Shown here: one piece after another, positions 9,810 through 19,907 of the stretch | Position numbering within the stretch: position 1 is the stretch's first letter | How the letters are laid out: each line of letters opens with the position of its first letter | Assembly: GCF_009765965.1 (NCBI RefSeq) | Contig: NZ_LMUL01000017.1 | Span: forward strand, 24,651 to 88,650 | Length of the DNA: 64,000 nucleotides | Source: Caulobacter sp. S45 | Lineage (GTDB): Bacteria; Pseudomonadota; Alphaproteobacteria; Caulobacterales; Caulobacteraceae | Reading direction: 5' to 3' | The notes under the pieces: model-generated | Seen by the model: the letters and a program-made list of their open reading frames with translations, nothing else | Database searches by the model: none | Told to the model about the DNA's origin: nothing | Made by a program: the position numbers and the translations under genes

Positions 9810-9914
9810 CGATGCGAGACGGTTCCAGGCGCTTGTCGGTTTCTCGGCCCGACGTTGGACGTTAAGGTGGGCGCCTAACCCCCCCCGTCAGCTCCGAAGG
9901 GGCGCGCGCCGCCC

Positions 9915-10691
9915 ATGTCCACAGACCAGACGCCTGCGATCCCGGCGGCCAGCGTGATCCTGGTCCGCGACGCCCCCGAGCTTCAGGTGCTGATGGGCGA
10001 GCGCCCCCTCACCGCCAAGGCCTTCCCTGGCGCGCTGGTCTTTCCCGGCGGCAAGGTCGAGGCGCAGGACGCGGACCCCGTGTGGCGGGATCGGGTTGCA
10101 CCGCTGGAGGGCGACGACCTGCTGGCGCTGCGGATCGCGGCGATTCGGGAGACCTTCGAGGAGACCGGCGTTCTGCTGGCGCATGCGGCGCCTGGATATA
10201 CCCCCGACGTGGCGCCGCGTGACCTCGCCATCGCGCGCGAAAACGTGGCCTCGGGCGAGACGGACTTCTCGGTCGTGCTGGACGAGCTTGGTCTTTGGCC
10301 GGATGTGGCGGCGCTGACGCCGTTCGCGCGCTGGGTCACGCCGCTAGAGCAGCGGTATCGGTTCGACACTTGGTTCTTCATCGCCGTGGCGTCCGACGCG
10401 TGCGCCGAACCGGTCGCGACGCACGAATTCGCCAGCCTGGACTGGGCAGGTGTTCAGGCGATGACGGAAGCGGCGCGGCTCGGTGGGCGAAGTCTGTTGT
10501 TCCCCACCCGCGCCAATCTCGGCCTGCTGGCGGAGAGCCTCACCGCGGAGCAGGCGGTGGTGGCGGCGCGTGCGCGCACCATCCTGCCGGTGCGGCCTCA
10601 GGCGGAAGTGCGCGATGGGCGGACGGTGATGACCATCCGGGCCGACGCCGGCTATGGCGTGATTCAGGACCCGCGGACGGCCGTCAGATAG
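9915..10691 (+). CDS. NUDIX hydrolase with interrupted Nudix box (NUDT19-like)
   Basis: A 258-residue NUDIX enzyme. The Nudix box is split: GALVFPGGKVEAQDADP near residues 36-55 and RIAAIRETFEETGVLL near 75-92, with an insertion of about 30 residues between, as in the NUDT19/RP2 branch that hydrolyses CoA derivatives. The REx2EE metal-binding glutamates are intact (RETFEETG). A CoA-pyrophosphatase role is inference from this insertion. It is preceded by a short spacer after the DUF2336 gene and its 3' end overlaps the convergent Hpt gene by 28 bp. Confidence 0.85.
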   Translation: MSTDQTPAIPAASVILVRDAPELQVLMGERPLTAKAFPGALVFPGGKVEAQDADPVWRDRVAPLEGDDLLALRIAAIRETFEETGVLLAHAAPGYTPDVAPRDLAIARENVASGETDFSVVLDELGLWPDVAALTPFARWVTPLEQRYRFDTWFFIAVASDACAEPVATHEFASLDWAGVQAMTEAARLGGRSLLFPTRANLGLLAESLTAEQAVVAARARTILPVRPQAEVRDGRTVMTIRADAGYGVIQDPRTAVR

Positions 10692-11173
10692 TCGTTGGTG
10701 TGGCGTTCGAGCTCGCCGACCAGGGCCGCGCCCACGGGATTGTCGCTGTCCTTCACCTGGTCGCGGACGGCGGCGTGGATGGCGTCGACATGGGCGTTCA
10801 CCAGCGGCATCGGCGCGCGGGCGCGGGTTTCACCCTCGCCCAGCAGCTTGCACAGCGATGCGGCGATGCGGGTGACGATCGGATACTCGTAGGTCGTCCC
10901 CAGCCCCTTCAGATCATGGGCGTGACCATAGAGCTTGTCGACGGTGGCCTGGCTGAGCCCTTCGGTACGGATAGCCTGGCGGGCGGCTTCCAGCTTGTTG
11001 ATCTCGTCCTGCAGCCATTGGCCGAACTGGGACGACAGCCCTTTCAGCGCCGCTTCCGCCTTGGCGATGGCGTCGAGATTGATCTTGCCGAAGCGCGGAC
11101 CCAGGCGGTCGCGCAGAGCGGTAGGGGGCGCAAAAACCTGCCCCGTATTGCCCGGCTGGCTCGGATTGGACAT
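10664..11173 (-). CDS. Histidine phosphotransfer (Hpt) domain protein
   Basis: A 169-residue protein, helical, with an Hpt motif HAHDLKGLGTTYEYP; the likely phosphorylated residue is His86 (HDLKG). An N-terminal segment of about 30 residues is unstructured. Hpt proteins pass phosphate between a hybrid kinase receiver and a response regulator; the partner here is not known, although hybrid kinase 46786-48825 is in the window. Start at ATG 11173 (MSNPSQ), since the upstream extension is not family-like. Its stop overlaps the convergent NUDIX gene by 28 bp. Confidence 0.8.
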   Translation of the reverse strand: MSNPSQPGNTGQVFAPPTALRDRLGPRFGKINLDAIAKAEAALKGLSSQFGQWLQDEINKLEAARQAIRTEGLSQATVDKLYGHAHDLKGLGTTYEYPIVTRIAASLCKLLGEGETRARAPMPLVNAHVDAIHAAVRDQVKDSDNPVGAALVGELERHTNDYLTAVRGS

Positions 11174-11321
11174 GGAATATCTCTTGTTCAAGCGCTCGCC
11201 ATCCAACTTCGCCGAACTTGCTTAAGAAAGATTGTCTTTGCGGCGCGTTCTTAGGGGACGGGTCGGCGAAATCGTCCGGACGCCGAGGTTTCGCGACGTC
11301 TCCGGGATTTTGTTGCGCCAG

Positions 11322-12149
11322 TCAGCTCTGGAACTGCTCCGCCAGCACACGTTCCTCAAGGCTGCGGCCGGCGTCGAACAGCATGGTCAGATGGATTTCG
11401 CGGTTTTCCACGATTTCCACCTTCTGCACGCGGCGCACCTCGAAGTTGTCGGCCACCGCGCTGACCGGGCGCTTGTCGGACTCCAGCACTTCGATGCAGA
11501 CGTGGGCCTTGTGCGACAGCAGGGCCCCGCGCCAGCGCCTCGGCCGGAACGCACTGATCGGCGTCAGCGCCAGCACCCGCGCGTCCAGCGGGATGATCGG
11601 GCCGTGGGCCGACAGGTTGTAGGCCGTGGAGCCCGCAGGCGTGGAGATCAGCACCCCGTCGCAGACCAACTCCTCCATCCGCACCTTGTCGTCGATCGAC
11701 ACCCGCAGCTTGGCGGTCTGGCGGGTCTGGCGCAGCAGAGAGACCTCGTTGATCGCCAGGCCATGATGGACTTCCCCGGCGATGTCGGAGGCGGTCATCA
11801 TCAGCGGATGGATGACGGCGCGCTCGGCGGCGTCGATCCGCTCCAGCAGCCCCTCTTCCAGGTAGTCGTTCATCAGGAAACCGACCGATCCGCGGTTCAT
11901 GCCATAGATCGACTGGGTGGTCCGCAGGCAGTGGTGAAGGGTCTCGAGCATGAAGCCGTCGCCGCCGAGCGAGACCACGACGTCCGCTTCGTCCACGGAA
12001 TGCGATCCGTAGCGCGCGGCCAGCCGCGCCTTGGCTTCCTGGGCTTCCGGTCGGTCGCTGGCGAGGAAGGCCAACCGGGGAGGGCCCGCGTGGCTCAAGG
12101 GAGGCTTGCTCGACAAGGGGCGCGGACCACACAGTTGTTCGGCGCACAA
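11322..12149 (-). CDS. nadK: NAD kinase
   Basis: A 275-residue ATP-NAD kinase that makes NADP by phosphorylating the 2'-OH of NAD. Signature GGDG is at residues 62-65 ([18 protein letters not shown]), followed by [13 protein letters not shown], the NE dipeptide in [12 protein letters not shown], and [19 protein letters not shown]. The catalytic Asp is the one in GGDG. The first 22-25 residues ([20 protein letters not shown]) are not family-like, so the true start may be further in. Downstream of the DUF2336 gene 12198 on the same strand. Confidence 0.92.
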   Translation of the reverse strand: MCAEQLCGPRPLSSKPPLSHAGPPRLAFLASDRPEAQEAKARLAARYGSHSVDEADVVVSLGGDGFMLETLHHCLRTTQSIYGMNRGSVGFLMNDYLEEGLLERIDAAERAVIHPLMMTASDIAGEVHHGLAINEVSLLRQTRQTAKLRVSIDDKVRMEELVCDGVLISTPAGSTAYNLSAHGPIIPLDARVLALTPISAFRPRRWRGALLSHKAHVCIEVLESDKRPVSAVADNFEVRRVQKVEIVENREIHLTMLFDAGRSLEERVLAEQFQS

Positions 12150-12197
12150 AGGCGACCCTGCGGCGGTTTGTCAAACCCTGGCTAAGGTCGGCGGCGA

Positions 12198-13298
12198 TCA
12201 GGTGCGGCCGGCGGCCTGTTCGCGGAAAGCGGCGGCCGCACCGGCCTTGTCGTAATCGGAGGTGAAGCGGATCAACTCGGCCAGCGTCTGGCCCACGCCG
12301 GGGCGGCCATGGTTGAGCTGACGCACCAGGGAGAGCACGGTCGGCAAGGCGCCGCGATCCACGCCCACCGCCGCGCAGGCCAGCGCCAGGGGCTCTGCGC
12401 GCTCCGCATCCAGCGCCACGCGTACATCCTCAGTGGAGAATTCTCCCAGGCTGGCCAGCGCGATCGTAAACAGGGTCAGCTTGCTCTCGCGAAGCGCCCG
12501 CAACAGCAGGCCGGGGCGAAGCTGGCCGCCGGCCTTCAGCTTTTCCACCACCCGGTGATCCATGGCCACGCGCTCGTCCATCTCCAGGCTGGCGGCCTCC
12601 CCAGGCGCGCCCCGAGCGTGTTTGACCGCATGATCCACCGCCGCGCGGAACGCTTCGCCGTCCACTTCGAAGCGGGTCGCGAGCACGGCCCGAATGGTCT
12701 CGCCCACCCAGGCGTAGAGCATGGCCCCAAGCTCGGTGCTGAGGCGCGGATGGTGGCTCAGCGGGGCGCGAAGGCCGGCGATGGTCTGGGAGAAGGAGAC
12801 CAGCCGCTCCATCGACAGCGGGGTGAGCTCGGCGGTCTCGTTGCCGCCCAGCGCGGTCAGCACGTCGGCCTCGCCCTGGGCCAGGATCGCATCCACCACC
12901 GAGGCGCTTAGGCCCGGACGGCGCGCCACCTCGATGTGATGCTCAAGGCTGGCTTCCACCAGTAGGCGGATCAGGTCGTGGTCTTCGAGCAGGGGGCTGC
13001 GGGCGATGATCGGGCGGGCGATCTCAACGTCGTCGCGCGCCAGGTAGACGATCAGTTCGTGGGGGGCCCAGGTGGCGCCGGCCAGTTTCTCGGCGAGCTG
13101 GCGGCGGATGTCGCGCTCGACCCCGCCGATCAGGCCCATGAACACGTCCTTCAGGACGGCCTGCACGTCGGGCTGGTCGCAGCCGCCGTCGTTTTCGCAC
13201 AGGTCGGCGACGGCCAGCAGAAGCTGGTCCCGGTCTCCCGGCTGGCGGGAGCGGGCGAGATCGAGGATCGACCCGTGGATGTTCTCGGCGGTGTTCAC
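12198..13298 (-). CDS. DUF2336 protein, second copy
   Basis: A 366-residue helical protein related to the one at 8652-9809 (shared elements LLLRALRESKLTLFTIALA against LLLRALAHGNIAFLEWALA, and a DRR/ERDIRRQLAEKLA segment matching ELVRRALAVTL). The N-terminal helices carry HELIVYLARDDVEIARPIIARSPLLEDHDLIRL, typical of DUF2336. No enzyme motif or membrane segment. The gene starts ATGAACACC at 13298 and is 48 bp upstream of nadK. Function unknown. Confidence 0.8.
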   Translation of the reverse strand: MNTAENIHGSILDLARSRQPGDRDQLLLAVADLCENDGGCDQPDVQAVLKDVFMGLIGGVERDIRRQLAEKLAGATWAPHELIVYLARDDVEIARPIIARSPLLEDHDLIRLLVEASLEHHIEVARRPGLSASVVDAILAQGEADVLTALGGNETAELTPLSMERLVSFSQTIAGLRAPLSHHPRLSTELGAMLYAWVGETIRAVLATRFEVDGEAFRAAVDHAVKHARGAPGEAASLEMDERVAMDHRVVEKLKAGGQLRPGLLLRALRESKLTLFTIALASLGEFSTEDVRVALDAERAEPLALACAAVGVDRGALPTVLSLVRQLNHGRPGVGQTLAELIRFTSDYDKAGAAAAFREQAAGRT

Positions 13299-13397
13299 TT
13301 GGTCCGATCCGCTGGGGCCTTATGGTTATCATCCCTCGTGGGCGTGAACATGCCCTTAAAGTGGACGAGGCCTAGCCGCGCGCCGAAAAATTAGGCG

Positions 13398-13871
13398 CTA
13401 TGGTTGCTCCTCGCTCGAAGCAACCTTCAGGTAGGCGATGAGATCCCGACGGTCCTCGTTGTCCGGAATCCCGTAGAAGGTCATCTTGGTCCCTGGGACG
13501 TAGGCGCGCGGGTTCTTCAGCCAGCTGTCGAGCTGGTCGGCGTCCCAGGTCCAGGCCTTGGCTTTGAGGGCGTCGGAATAGGCGAAACCGGCCTTGCTGG
13601 CGACCTTGCGTCCGAACAGACCGTGCAGGTTGGGGCCGGTCATGTTCGGGCCGCCGTCGGTGATGGTGTGGCAGGGCTTGCACAGGTTGAAGTGCAGGGC
13701 GCCGTTGTCCAGGTCGGCCTTGGCGTAGGCGGGCGGCAATTCGGCCAGCAGATGCTTGTCGGCCTCGGGAACCGGGGGCGGCGCGCTGGCGGAGCTCGGC
13801 TGCTGCGATTGATGGCAGGCGCTGGCGACCAACAAGCCGGATAGGGCGATAGCCCTCAAACCGCGCGACAT
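13398..13871 (-). CDS. Class I c-type cytochrome lipoprotein
   Basis: A 157-residue protein with a lipobox-type signal (LLVASAC, Cys19) and a Ser/Pro/Ala-rich linker, then one cytochrome c domain. Haem attachment motif CKPCH at residues 64-68; the distal ligand is probably Met130 in GTKMTF. NMTGPNLHGLFGRK and RRDLIAYLK are typical of the cytochrome c2/CycM class. It would be a small electron carrier anchored to the membrane on its periplasmic side. It is a single gene between the DUF2336 gene and the NRPS-like gene (38 bp downstream), the latter being on the same strand but running into the same region from upstream. Confidence 0.88.
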   Translation of the reverse strand: MSRGLRAIALSGLLVASACHQSQQPSSASAPPPVPEADKHLLAELPPAYAKADLDNGALHFNLCKPCHTITDGGPNMTGPNLHGLFGRKVASKAGFAYSDALKAKAWTWDADQLDSWLKNPRAYVPGTKMTFYGIPDNEDRRDLIAYLKVASSEEQP

Positions 13872-13908
13872 TCGATTTCCGCTCCGTCAGCCCAACGCTT
13901 GCGGCTCT

Positions 13909-16900
13909 TTAACCCCGCGCCGGCCGCGCTGGCGAGCCTTCCCAGCTGGTGCCGGCGGGCAGGGTTTCGCCCTTCATCAGCACCGACAGGTCGCCGAGCT
14001 GGGCGTCCGCCTCGATCACCGAATCGTACAGGACGATGGCCAGCGAGCCGACCGTCGCCCGCGCGCCGATCTCGACCGAGGAGACCTTCATCACCCGGTC
14101 CTCGAACAGGTGGGTCTGGATGCCGGCGTTCTCGTTCAGCGCCGCGTCGTCGCCCACCGACACCAGATCGTATTCGGTGATGTCGGTGGTGTCGGTGAAC
14201 ACCCGCTTGCCGATCTTGCAGCCGAGCAGGCGCAGATAGATGTTCAGGTAGGGCGTGCCCCTGAGCGGCTCCAGCAGCAGCGGCACGACCAGGTTCTCGT
14301 AGGTCGAGGTCACTAGCTCCGTACGCCAGACATAGGTGCTCCACAGCGGCTTGGTGATCGGCGCGTACTTGCCGGCCACCAGCCATTTCAGCGCCACCAC
14401 GAAGGCCCCCGCCGCCACTGCGAACCAGATGTAGAGGAAGGGGAAGGCCAGCGTGATCCATAGCGCCGCGTGGCGCTTGTTGGACAGGTCGCCCACGATC
14501 GACAGCACCGCGCTGAACAGGGCGATGAACACCGTCAGCGACAGGGTGACGCGCACGTACTCGATGGCCAGGCGGGTGGCGATCAGCCGCTTGGAGGGCC
14601 GGAAGCGCGCGCCCTCGTCGAACACCGCGAAGCTCTGGCGGTGGGGCAGGCGGATGGCGGGCGAGCCGAACCAGGTGGCGCCGGTCTCCATCGCCTTGGC
14701 CGGGTCCTCCGGCGGCTTGGACAATACCCCGATCAGCACCTCGTCGCCCAGGTCCGTGCCCGTGGGCAGCAGGCCGGAATTGCCGACGAAGGTGCGTCGG
14801 CCGATGCGGGTGCGCTCCAGTACCAGGGCGCCCTGCTCGGCGCGGGCGGCGCCGAACACCACCCCGTCGGCGATGAAGCTTTCCGCACCGATGTCGATCA
14901 GGTCATGCACCACCGAGGTGGCGGTGGAGATCTCCGCCCGCGCCCCGACCTTGGCCCCCAGCGCCCGATACCAGGGGCGCACATAAAGGGTGGCGTACAG
15001 CGGATGCAGCAGGTCCAGCGCCAGCAGGCCAAGCTGGCGCACGAACCAGAACCGCACATAGAACCAGCTCCACAGCGGATAGCGGCCGGGTTTGACGCGG
15101 CCGAGCAGCAGCCACTTCACCGCCACCGTCAGCGCGCACATGGCAAGCACGTAGATCAGGGCCAGCACCGGCGAGAGCGCCATGTAGGTGTAGTCGCTGG
15201 TGCGCCAGTCCAGCTCGATCATGGCGATCAGGCCAGGACCGATGGGGATAACCGCGGCCAGCGGCAGCAGCGGCGCGGCCAGCACCAGACCCGTGTTCAC
15301 CAGCACCTTGCGGATAAAGCCCGGCTGCTTGACGGGTTTGCGCTCGGGCGCACGACCGATCCGCTCGGCGGGAGAGCCGCTCCATTGCTCGCCCGCGGGG
15401 ATCTGTTCGCCGGCGGGCAGGGCGGAGAGATCGTCCAAAACGGCGCCGTCGCCGACGCTGGCGTTGCGGCCGACCACCGCCATGGTGCCGAGGAAGGCGT
15501 CCTTGCCAATGTCCGCTCGGCCCAGGCGCAGCAGGCCCCGCTCGACCGAGACGGTGGCGATGGTCGCGCCCTCGCTGAGCACTGCGCCCTCGCCTATGCG
15601 CACCAGGTCGGCGGCGTCCATGTCGTTCAGGCCCATGAAGGCGCCCGAGCCGACGTCGGCGCCCAGCATCCGGTAGTAGAGCCGCATCATCGGCGTGCCG
15701 GACAGGAACTGCACCGGCACGATGGCCAGGAACCGCCGCACGAACCACCAGCGGAAATAGTAGGCGCCCCACAGTGGATAGTCGCCGGCCTTGTAACGCC
15801 CGATCACCAGCCACTTAACCGCGATCGAGACCAGCAGCACCAGGGGCGGCATGAAGACGAAGGCCGCGCCGGCCACCAGCAGCGGCAGGATGCGGTCCTT
15901 GTCGGTGGCCAGCGCGGTGTAGGCCAGATACGGGAAGATCCACTGCACCCCCGCCACCGCGAAGATCGGGATCAGCGCCAGGGTCTGGGCGATCACGCAC
16001 AGGGTGCGACGCATCTGGGGAATGGGGTGGAAGGGCTCGGGCGGACGGGCCGCGGCGGCCGCGGTCGCCGCCGGGCGCGCCGCGTCCAGGCGTGCGGCCA
16101 GGGCGCGGATGGTAGGCGCCGCGTACAGGTCCTGGATCGAGATGCTGCGCAGGTCCGGGGTGGCGCGGGCCAGCGACACCATCTTGGCGGCGCGCAACGA
16201 GTGGCCGCCCAACTCCTCGAAGAAGTCGTCGGTCACCGAGATCGCCGTCTGGCCCAGCGCCACGCGCCAGGCCTCCAGCAAGGCGGCCTCGGTCGAGCCC
16301 GACGGCGGTTCGAGCACCCGGCTCTCGACCTCGATCCGGCGGGGGCGTTCCAGGGCCTTACGGTTGATCTTGCCCGAGATCAGCGTGGGCAGCGACTTGC
16401 GCACGTCGTAGGCGTTGGGGCGCATGTAGGCGGGCAGGCGGTCGACCAGGCTGGCCTTGATCCGCTCCAGGTCGACCTCCCCCTTGCCGCGCGGGGTGAC
16501 GAAGGCGACCAGCAGCTCGCCGCCGTCGTCCTCGCGGTACAGGTTGACCACTGTCTGGGAGACGCTGGCGTCGTCGGCGATGGCGGCCTCGATCTCGCCC
16601 AGCTCCACCCGGTAGCCGCGGATCTTCACCTGTAGGTCGATGCGGCCGAGGAATTCGATGTCGCCGTCGGCGGTCAGTCTGGTCAGGTCGCCGGTGCGGT
16701 AGATGCGGGGATAGTCCCCGTCCTCGCCGACGAAGGGGGCGACGACGAACTTCTCCGCGGTCAGCTCCTCGCGATGCAGATAGCCAGGACTAACCGCCGG
16801 GCCGCCGATCACCAGCTCGCCCTCCGCGCCGTGGGGCACGGGCATGAGGTTCTCGTCGACGATCCAGGCGGTGAAGCCGGGCAGGGGCGTGCCGATGGTG

Positions 16901-17931
16901 ACCGGCCGTCCGGCGCGAAGCTCGGTCCAGGTGGCGGTGACGGTGGTCTCGGTCGGGCCGTAGGTGTTGAGCATCCGCCGGCCGGGCCTGGCCCAGCGGC
17001 GGACCAGTTCGGGCGGACAGGCCTCGCCGCCGACATTGACGATGCGCGCGCTCGGCACGTCGTCGTCCAGCGCCGCCAGCAGCGAGGGCACCGGGCACCA
17101 GATCGTCACCTTCTGCGCCGCCAGGGTCAGGGCCAGGTCGGGACCGGCCTTGGCCAGGGCTTCCGAGCCGATCAGCAGCTCCGCCCCGTTCAGGAACGCC
17201 GCCCACATCTCCTCCACCGAGATATCGAACGACAGCGAGGCGCCGGCGAACACCCGGTCCTCGGCCGTGACGCCCAGGATCGAGGCCTCCGAGCGAATCT
17301 GGAAGCAGACGTTGGAATGGCGGATCACCACCCCCTTCGGCCGTCCCGTCGAGCCGGAGGTGTAGATCAGATAGGCCGCATCCTCGGGCGCCGCCTCGGT
17401 CTCGGCGCGGGGTAGGGGGTCGGTCGGGAAGGCGGCGACGTCGCCCAGCACCCCGTCTACCGCGATGACCTTGGACGCGGGCTCGACGGCGAAGGACGAT
17501 GCGCGTTCGGCGGTGGTCAGCACCGCATAGGCCTCGCTCTCCACCGCGATGTAGTCGGTGCGGTCCTGCGGTGCGGCCCAGTCGATCGGCACATAGGCGG
17601 CGCCGGCCTCCAGCACGCCCAGCACGCTCATGTACTGGTCCACCCCGCGCGGCAGGCAGATCGCCACCCGATCGCCCCGCCGCACGCCCTGGCTGCGCAG
17701 GTAGCGGGCGAACTGCGACGCGCGGCAGCGGAGCTCGGTATAGGTCAGCTCCGAGCGGCGGCTGCTGTCGGGGTCGGGCTCGGCCAGGCGGACGGCCAGT
17801 CGGTCGGGGTGTATCGCGGCGGTGGCGGCGAACACCTCGTGCAGCATCTCGTCGCGGGCGTAGGGCCGCGTGTCGTAGGGCGGGGCGGCGGGCGCGACGC
17901 CGGTCGGGGAGGAAGCGATAGGTTGGTCCAC
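13909..17931 (-). CDS. NRPS-like membrane enzyme, Pls/PosA type
   Basis: A 1340-residue protein. Residues about 25-525 are an adenylation domain ([60 protein letters not shown]). About 535-615 is a carrier domain with the phosphopantetheine Ser in [15 protein letters not shown]. The remaining 700 residues alternate membrane helices with left-handed beta-helix (hexapeptide) repeats in three related units, each containing the phrase KPGRYPLW or similar and then GSPA. This is the NRPS terminal-domain family (TIGR02353) of poly-lysine synthetase Pls and PosA, which activate an amino acid and polymerise or transfer it. The amino acid and product here are not known. It is divergent from metG and lies alone on its strand. 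Confidence 0.85.
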   Translation of the reverse strand: MDQPIASSPTGVAPAAPPYDTRPYARDEMLHEVFAATAAIHPDRLAVRLAEPDPDSSRRSELTYTELRCRASQFARYLRSQGVRRGDRVAICLPRGVDQYMSVLGVLEAGAAYVPIDWAAPQDRTDYIAVESEAYAVLTTAERASSFAVEPASKVIAVDGVLGDVAAFPTDPLPRAETEAAPEDAAYLIYTSGSTGRPKGVVIRHSNVCFQIRSEASILGVTAEDRVFAGASLSFDISVEEMWAAFLNGAELLIGSEALAKAGPDLALTLAAQKVTIWCPVPSLLAALDDDVPSARIVNVGGEACPPELVRRWARPGRRMLNTYGPTETTVTATWTELRAGRPVTIGTPLPGFTAWIVDENLMPVPHGAEGELVIGGPAVSPGYLHREELTAEKFVVAPFVGEDGDYPRIYRTGDLTRLTADGDIEFLGRIDLQVKIRGYRVELGEIEAAIADDASVSQTVVNLYREDDGGELLVAFVTPRGKGEVDLERIKASLVDRLPAYMRPNAYDVRKSLPTLISGKINRKALERPRRIEVESRVLEPPSGSTEAALLEAWRVALGQTAISVTDDFFEELGGHSLRAAKMVSLARATPDLRSISIQDLYAAPTIRALAARLDAARPAATAAAAARPPEPFHPIPQMRRTLCVIAQTLALIPIFAVAGVQWIFPYLAYTALATDKDRILPLLVAGAAFVFMPPLVLLVSIAVKWLVIGRYKAGDYPLWGAYYFRWWFVRRFLAIVPVQFLSGTPMMRLYYRMLGADVGSGAFMGLNDMDAADLVRIGEGAVLSEGATIATVSVERGLLRLGRADIGKDAFLGTMAVVGRNASVGDGAVLDDLSALPAGEQIPAGEQWSGSPAERIGRAPERKPVKQPGFIRKVLVNTGLVLAAPLLPLAAVIPIGPGLIAMIELDWRTSDYTYMALSPVLALIYVLAMCALTVAVKWLLLGRVKPGRYPLWSWFYVRFWFVRQLGLLALDLLHPLYATLYVRPWYRALGAKVGARAEISTATSVVHDLIDIGAESFIADGVVFGAARAEQGALVLERTRIGRRTFVGNSGLLPTGTDLGDEVLIGVLSKPPEDPAKAMETGATWFGSPAIRLPHRQSFAVFDEGARFRPSKRLIATRLAIEYVRVTLSLTVFIALFSAVLSIVGDLSNKRHAALWITLAFPFLYIWFAVAAGAFVVALKWLVAGKYAPITKPLWSTYVWRTELVTSTYENLVVPLLLEPLRGTPYLNIYLRLLGCKIGKRVFTDTTDITEYDLVSVGDDAALNENAGIQTHLFEDRVMKVSSVEIGARATVGSLAIVLYDSVIEADAQLGDLSVLMKGETLPAGTSWEGSPARPARG

Positions 17932-18149
17932 CGGGTTTGCTTAGCAGAGTCCGCGAGCGCGCGGGCAAGCCGATGCGCGGATTGGCTGGGGTGGTTTCAT
18001 TAGGGGGTCCGGGCAACGGTTCCTGGCGCTGGGAAATGCAACGCACGAAAGCCGGTCGGGTGGCGCGCGCCGTGTTTCGAGAGGCTTGGCTTTCGCCCTG
18101 GGGCCTAGGCGTCCTATATGCCGGCGTCCTTCATCGAGACCCCGTCCGC

Positions 18150-19856
18150 ATGGCCCGCATCCTCATCACTTCCGCCCTGCCCTACATCAACGGGATCAAG
18201 CACCTGGGCAATCTGGCGGGGTCGATGCTGCCGGCGGACGCCTATGCGCGGTTCCAGCGGGCGCGCGGGAACGAGACCCTCTACATCTGCGCCACCGACG
18301 AGCACGGCACCCCGGCCGAACTGGCCGCCGCCGCCGCCGGCCAGGACGTGGCGACCTACTGCGCCGAGCAGCATGAGCTGCAGAAGACCATCGGCGCGGC
18401 ATATGGCCTGTCGTTCGACTGGTTCGGTCGCTCCTCCAGCCCGCAGAACCGCGAGCTGACCCAGCACTTCGCCCATGTCCTGCTGGAAAAGGGGCTGATC
18501 GAGCCGCGCACCGACAAGATGATCTATTCCAACGCCGACGGCCGCTTCCTGCCGGACCGCTATGTCGAAGGGATCTGCCCCGTATGCAGCTTCCCGCGCG
18601 CGCGGGGCGACCAGTGCGACAACTGCGGCAGCCTGCTGGACCCCGTCGACCTGATCGAGCCCTATTCGACCATCTCCGGTTCACGGGACCTGGAGGTGCG
18701 CGACACCCGCCACCTGTACCTGCGCCAGACCGCGCTGGCCGACACCATCCGCGCCTGGGTCGATTCCAAGACCGAGTGGCCCGCGCTCACCAAGTCCATC
18801 GCCTACAAGCACCTGGACGAGGGGCTGATCGACCGGGGCGTGACCCGCGACCTCAGCTGGGGCGTGCCGGTGGCCTATGAGGGCGTGCCCCTGCCGGGGT
18901 TCGAGACCAAGGTCTTCTATGTCTGGTTCGACGCGCCCATCGAATATATCGGCGCCACCGCCGAGTGGGCCGCCGCGACCGGGAACGACTGGCGCTCGTG
19001 GTGGCGCACCGACGAGGGCGCGGGCGATGTCCGCTACGTCCAGCTGATGGGCAAGGACAACGTGGCCTTCCACAGCGTCAGCTTCCCGGCGACCCTGCTG
19101 GGGTCGGGCGAGCCCTGGAAGACGGTGGACATGCTCAAGAGCTTCAATTGGCTCAACTGGTACGGCGGCAAGTTCTCCACCTCCCAGAACCGCGGCGTGT
19201 TCATGGACCAGGCGCTGGAGCTGCTGCCCGCCGACGCCTGGCGCTGGTACCTGCTGGCCAATTCGCCGGAGGGGTCCGACACCGCCTTCACTTGGGAGCA
19301 GTTCGCCACGGCGGTGAACAAGGACCTGGCGGATGTATTGGGAAATTTCGTCAACCGCATCCTGAAGTTCTGCGAGACCAGATTGGGCGGCGTGGTGCCG
19401 GAAGGCGGCGAGGCCGGTCCCCGTGAACTCCAGCTCTACGCCGACATCGGCAAGAGCGTGGCGGAGCTGAACGCCAATCTTGAGGCCATCGAGATCCGCA
19501 AGTCGGCCCAGGCGGTGCGCGCCCTATGGGTGCTGGGCAACGAGTACCTGGCCGAGGCCGCGCCCTGGACGGCGATGAAGACCGATCCGGTGCGCGCAGG
19601 GGTGATCGTGCGCACGGCCTTGAACCTGACGGCGCTGTTCGCCCGCGTCTCATCGCCCTTCATCCCCTTCGCCGCCGAGACGATTGGCACGGCGCTGGGG
19701 CAGCATGAGAAGAGCTGGCCGGGCGAGGATATCGCCGCGGAACTGAACCGGCTGACCCCCGGGGCCGCGGTGCGCACGCCCGAGGTGCTGTTTCGGAAGA
19801 TCGACGACGTCCAACTCGCGGAGTGGGGCGAACGATTCGGCGGGGCGGAAGCTTAA
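18150..19856 (+). CDS. metG: Methionyl-tRNA synthetase
   Basis: A 568-residue class I synthetase charging tRNA-Met. HIGH-type motif appears as HLGN (residues 18-21, in [13 protein letters not shown]) and the KMSKS loop as KFSTS (341-345), the known MetG variant. The Zn knuckle [17 protein letters not shown] is near residues 140-156. Other family runs are [27 protein letters not shown] and [11 protein letters not shown]. There is no C-terminal dimerisation domain, as usual in alphaproteobacteria. Start at ATG 18150, which gives [15 protein letters not shown]; longer in-frame extension to 17937 lacks similarity. Confidence 0.97.
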   Translation: MARILITSALPYINGIKHLGNLAGSMLPADAYARFQRARGNETLYICATDEHGTPAELAAAAAGQDVATYCAEQHELQKTIGAAYGLSFDWFGRSSSPQNRELTQHFAHVLLEKGLIEPRTDKMIYSNADGRFLPDRYVEGICPVCSFPRARGDQCDNCGSLLDPVDLIEPYSTISGSRDLEVRDTRHLYLRQTALADTIRAWVDSKTEWPALTKSIAYKHLDEGLIDRGVTRDLSWGVPVAYEGVPLPGFETKVFYVWFDAPIEYIGATAEWAAATGNDWRSWWRTDEGAGDVRYVQLMGKDNVAFHSVSFPATLLGSGEPWKTVDMLKSFNWLNWYGGKFSTSQNRGVFMDQALELLPADAWRWYLLANSPEGSDTAFTWEQFATAVNKDLADVLGNFVNRILKFCETRLGGVVPEGGEAGPRELQLYADIGKSVAELNANLEAIEIRKSAQAVRALWVLGNEYLAEAAPWTAMKTDPVRAGVIVRTALNLTALFARVSSPFIPFAAETIGTALGQHEKSWPGEDIAAELNRLTPGAAVRTPEVLFRKIDDVQLAEWGERFGGAEA

Positions 19857-19907
19857 CGCCGCCCACCCCGCCAACGGGAGAGGCGAGCGCGAGGCTCGCC
19901 CCTCCGT

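Noticed and set aside
14470-16635. 721-codon open frame on the plus strand
   Set aside because: Antisense to the NRPS-like gene; low-complexity Gly/Arg/Gln/His sequence typical of reverse frames of GC-rich genes.
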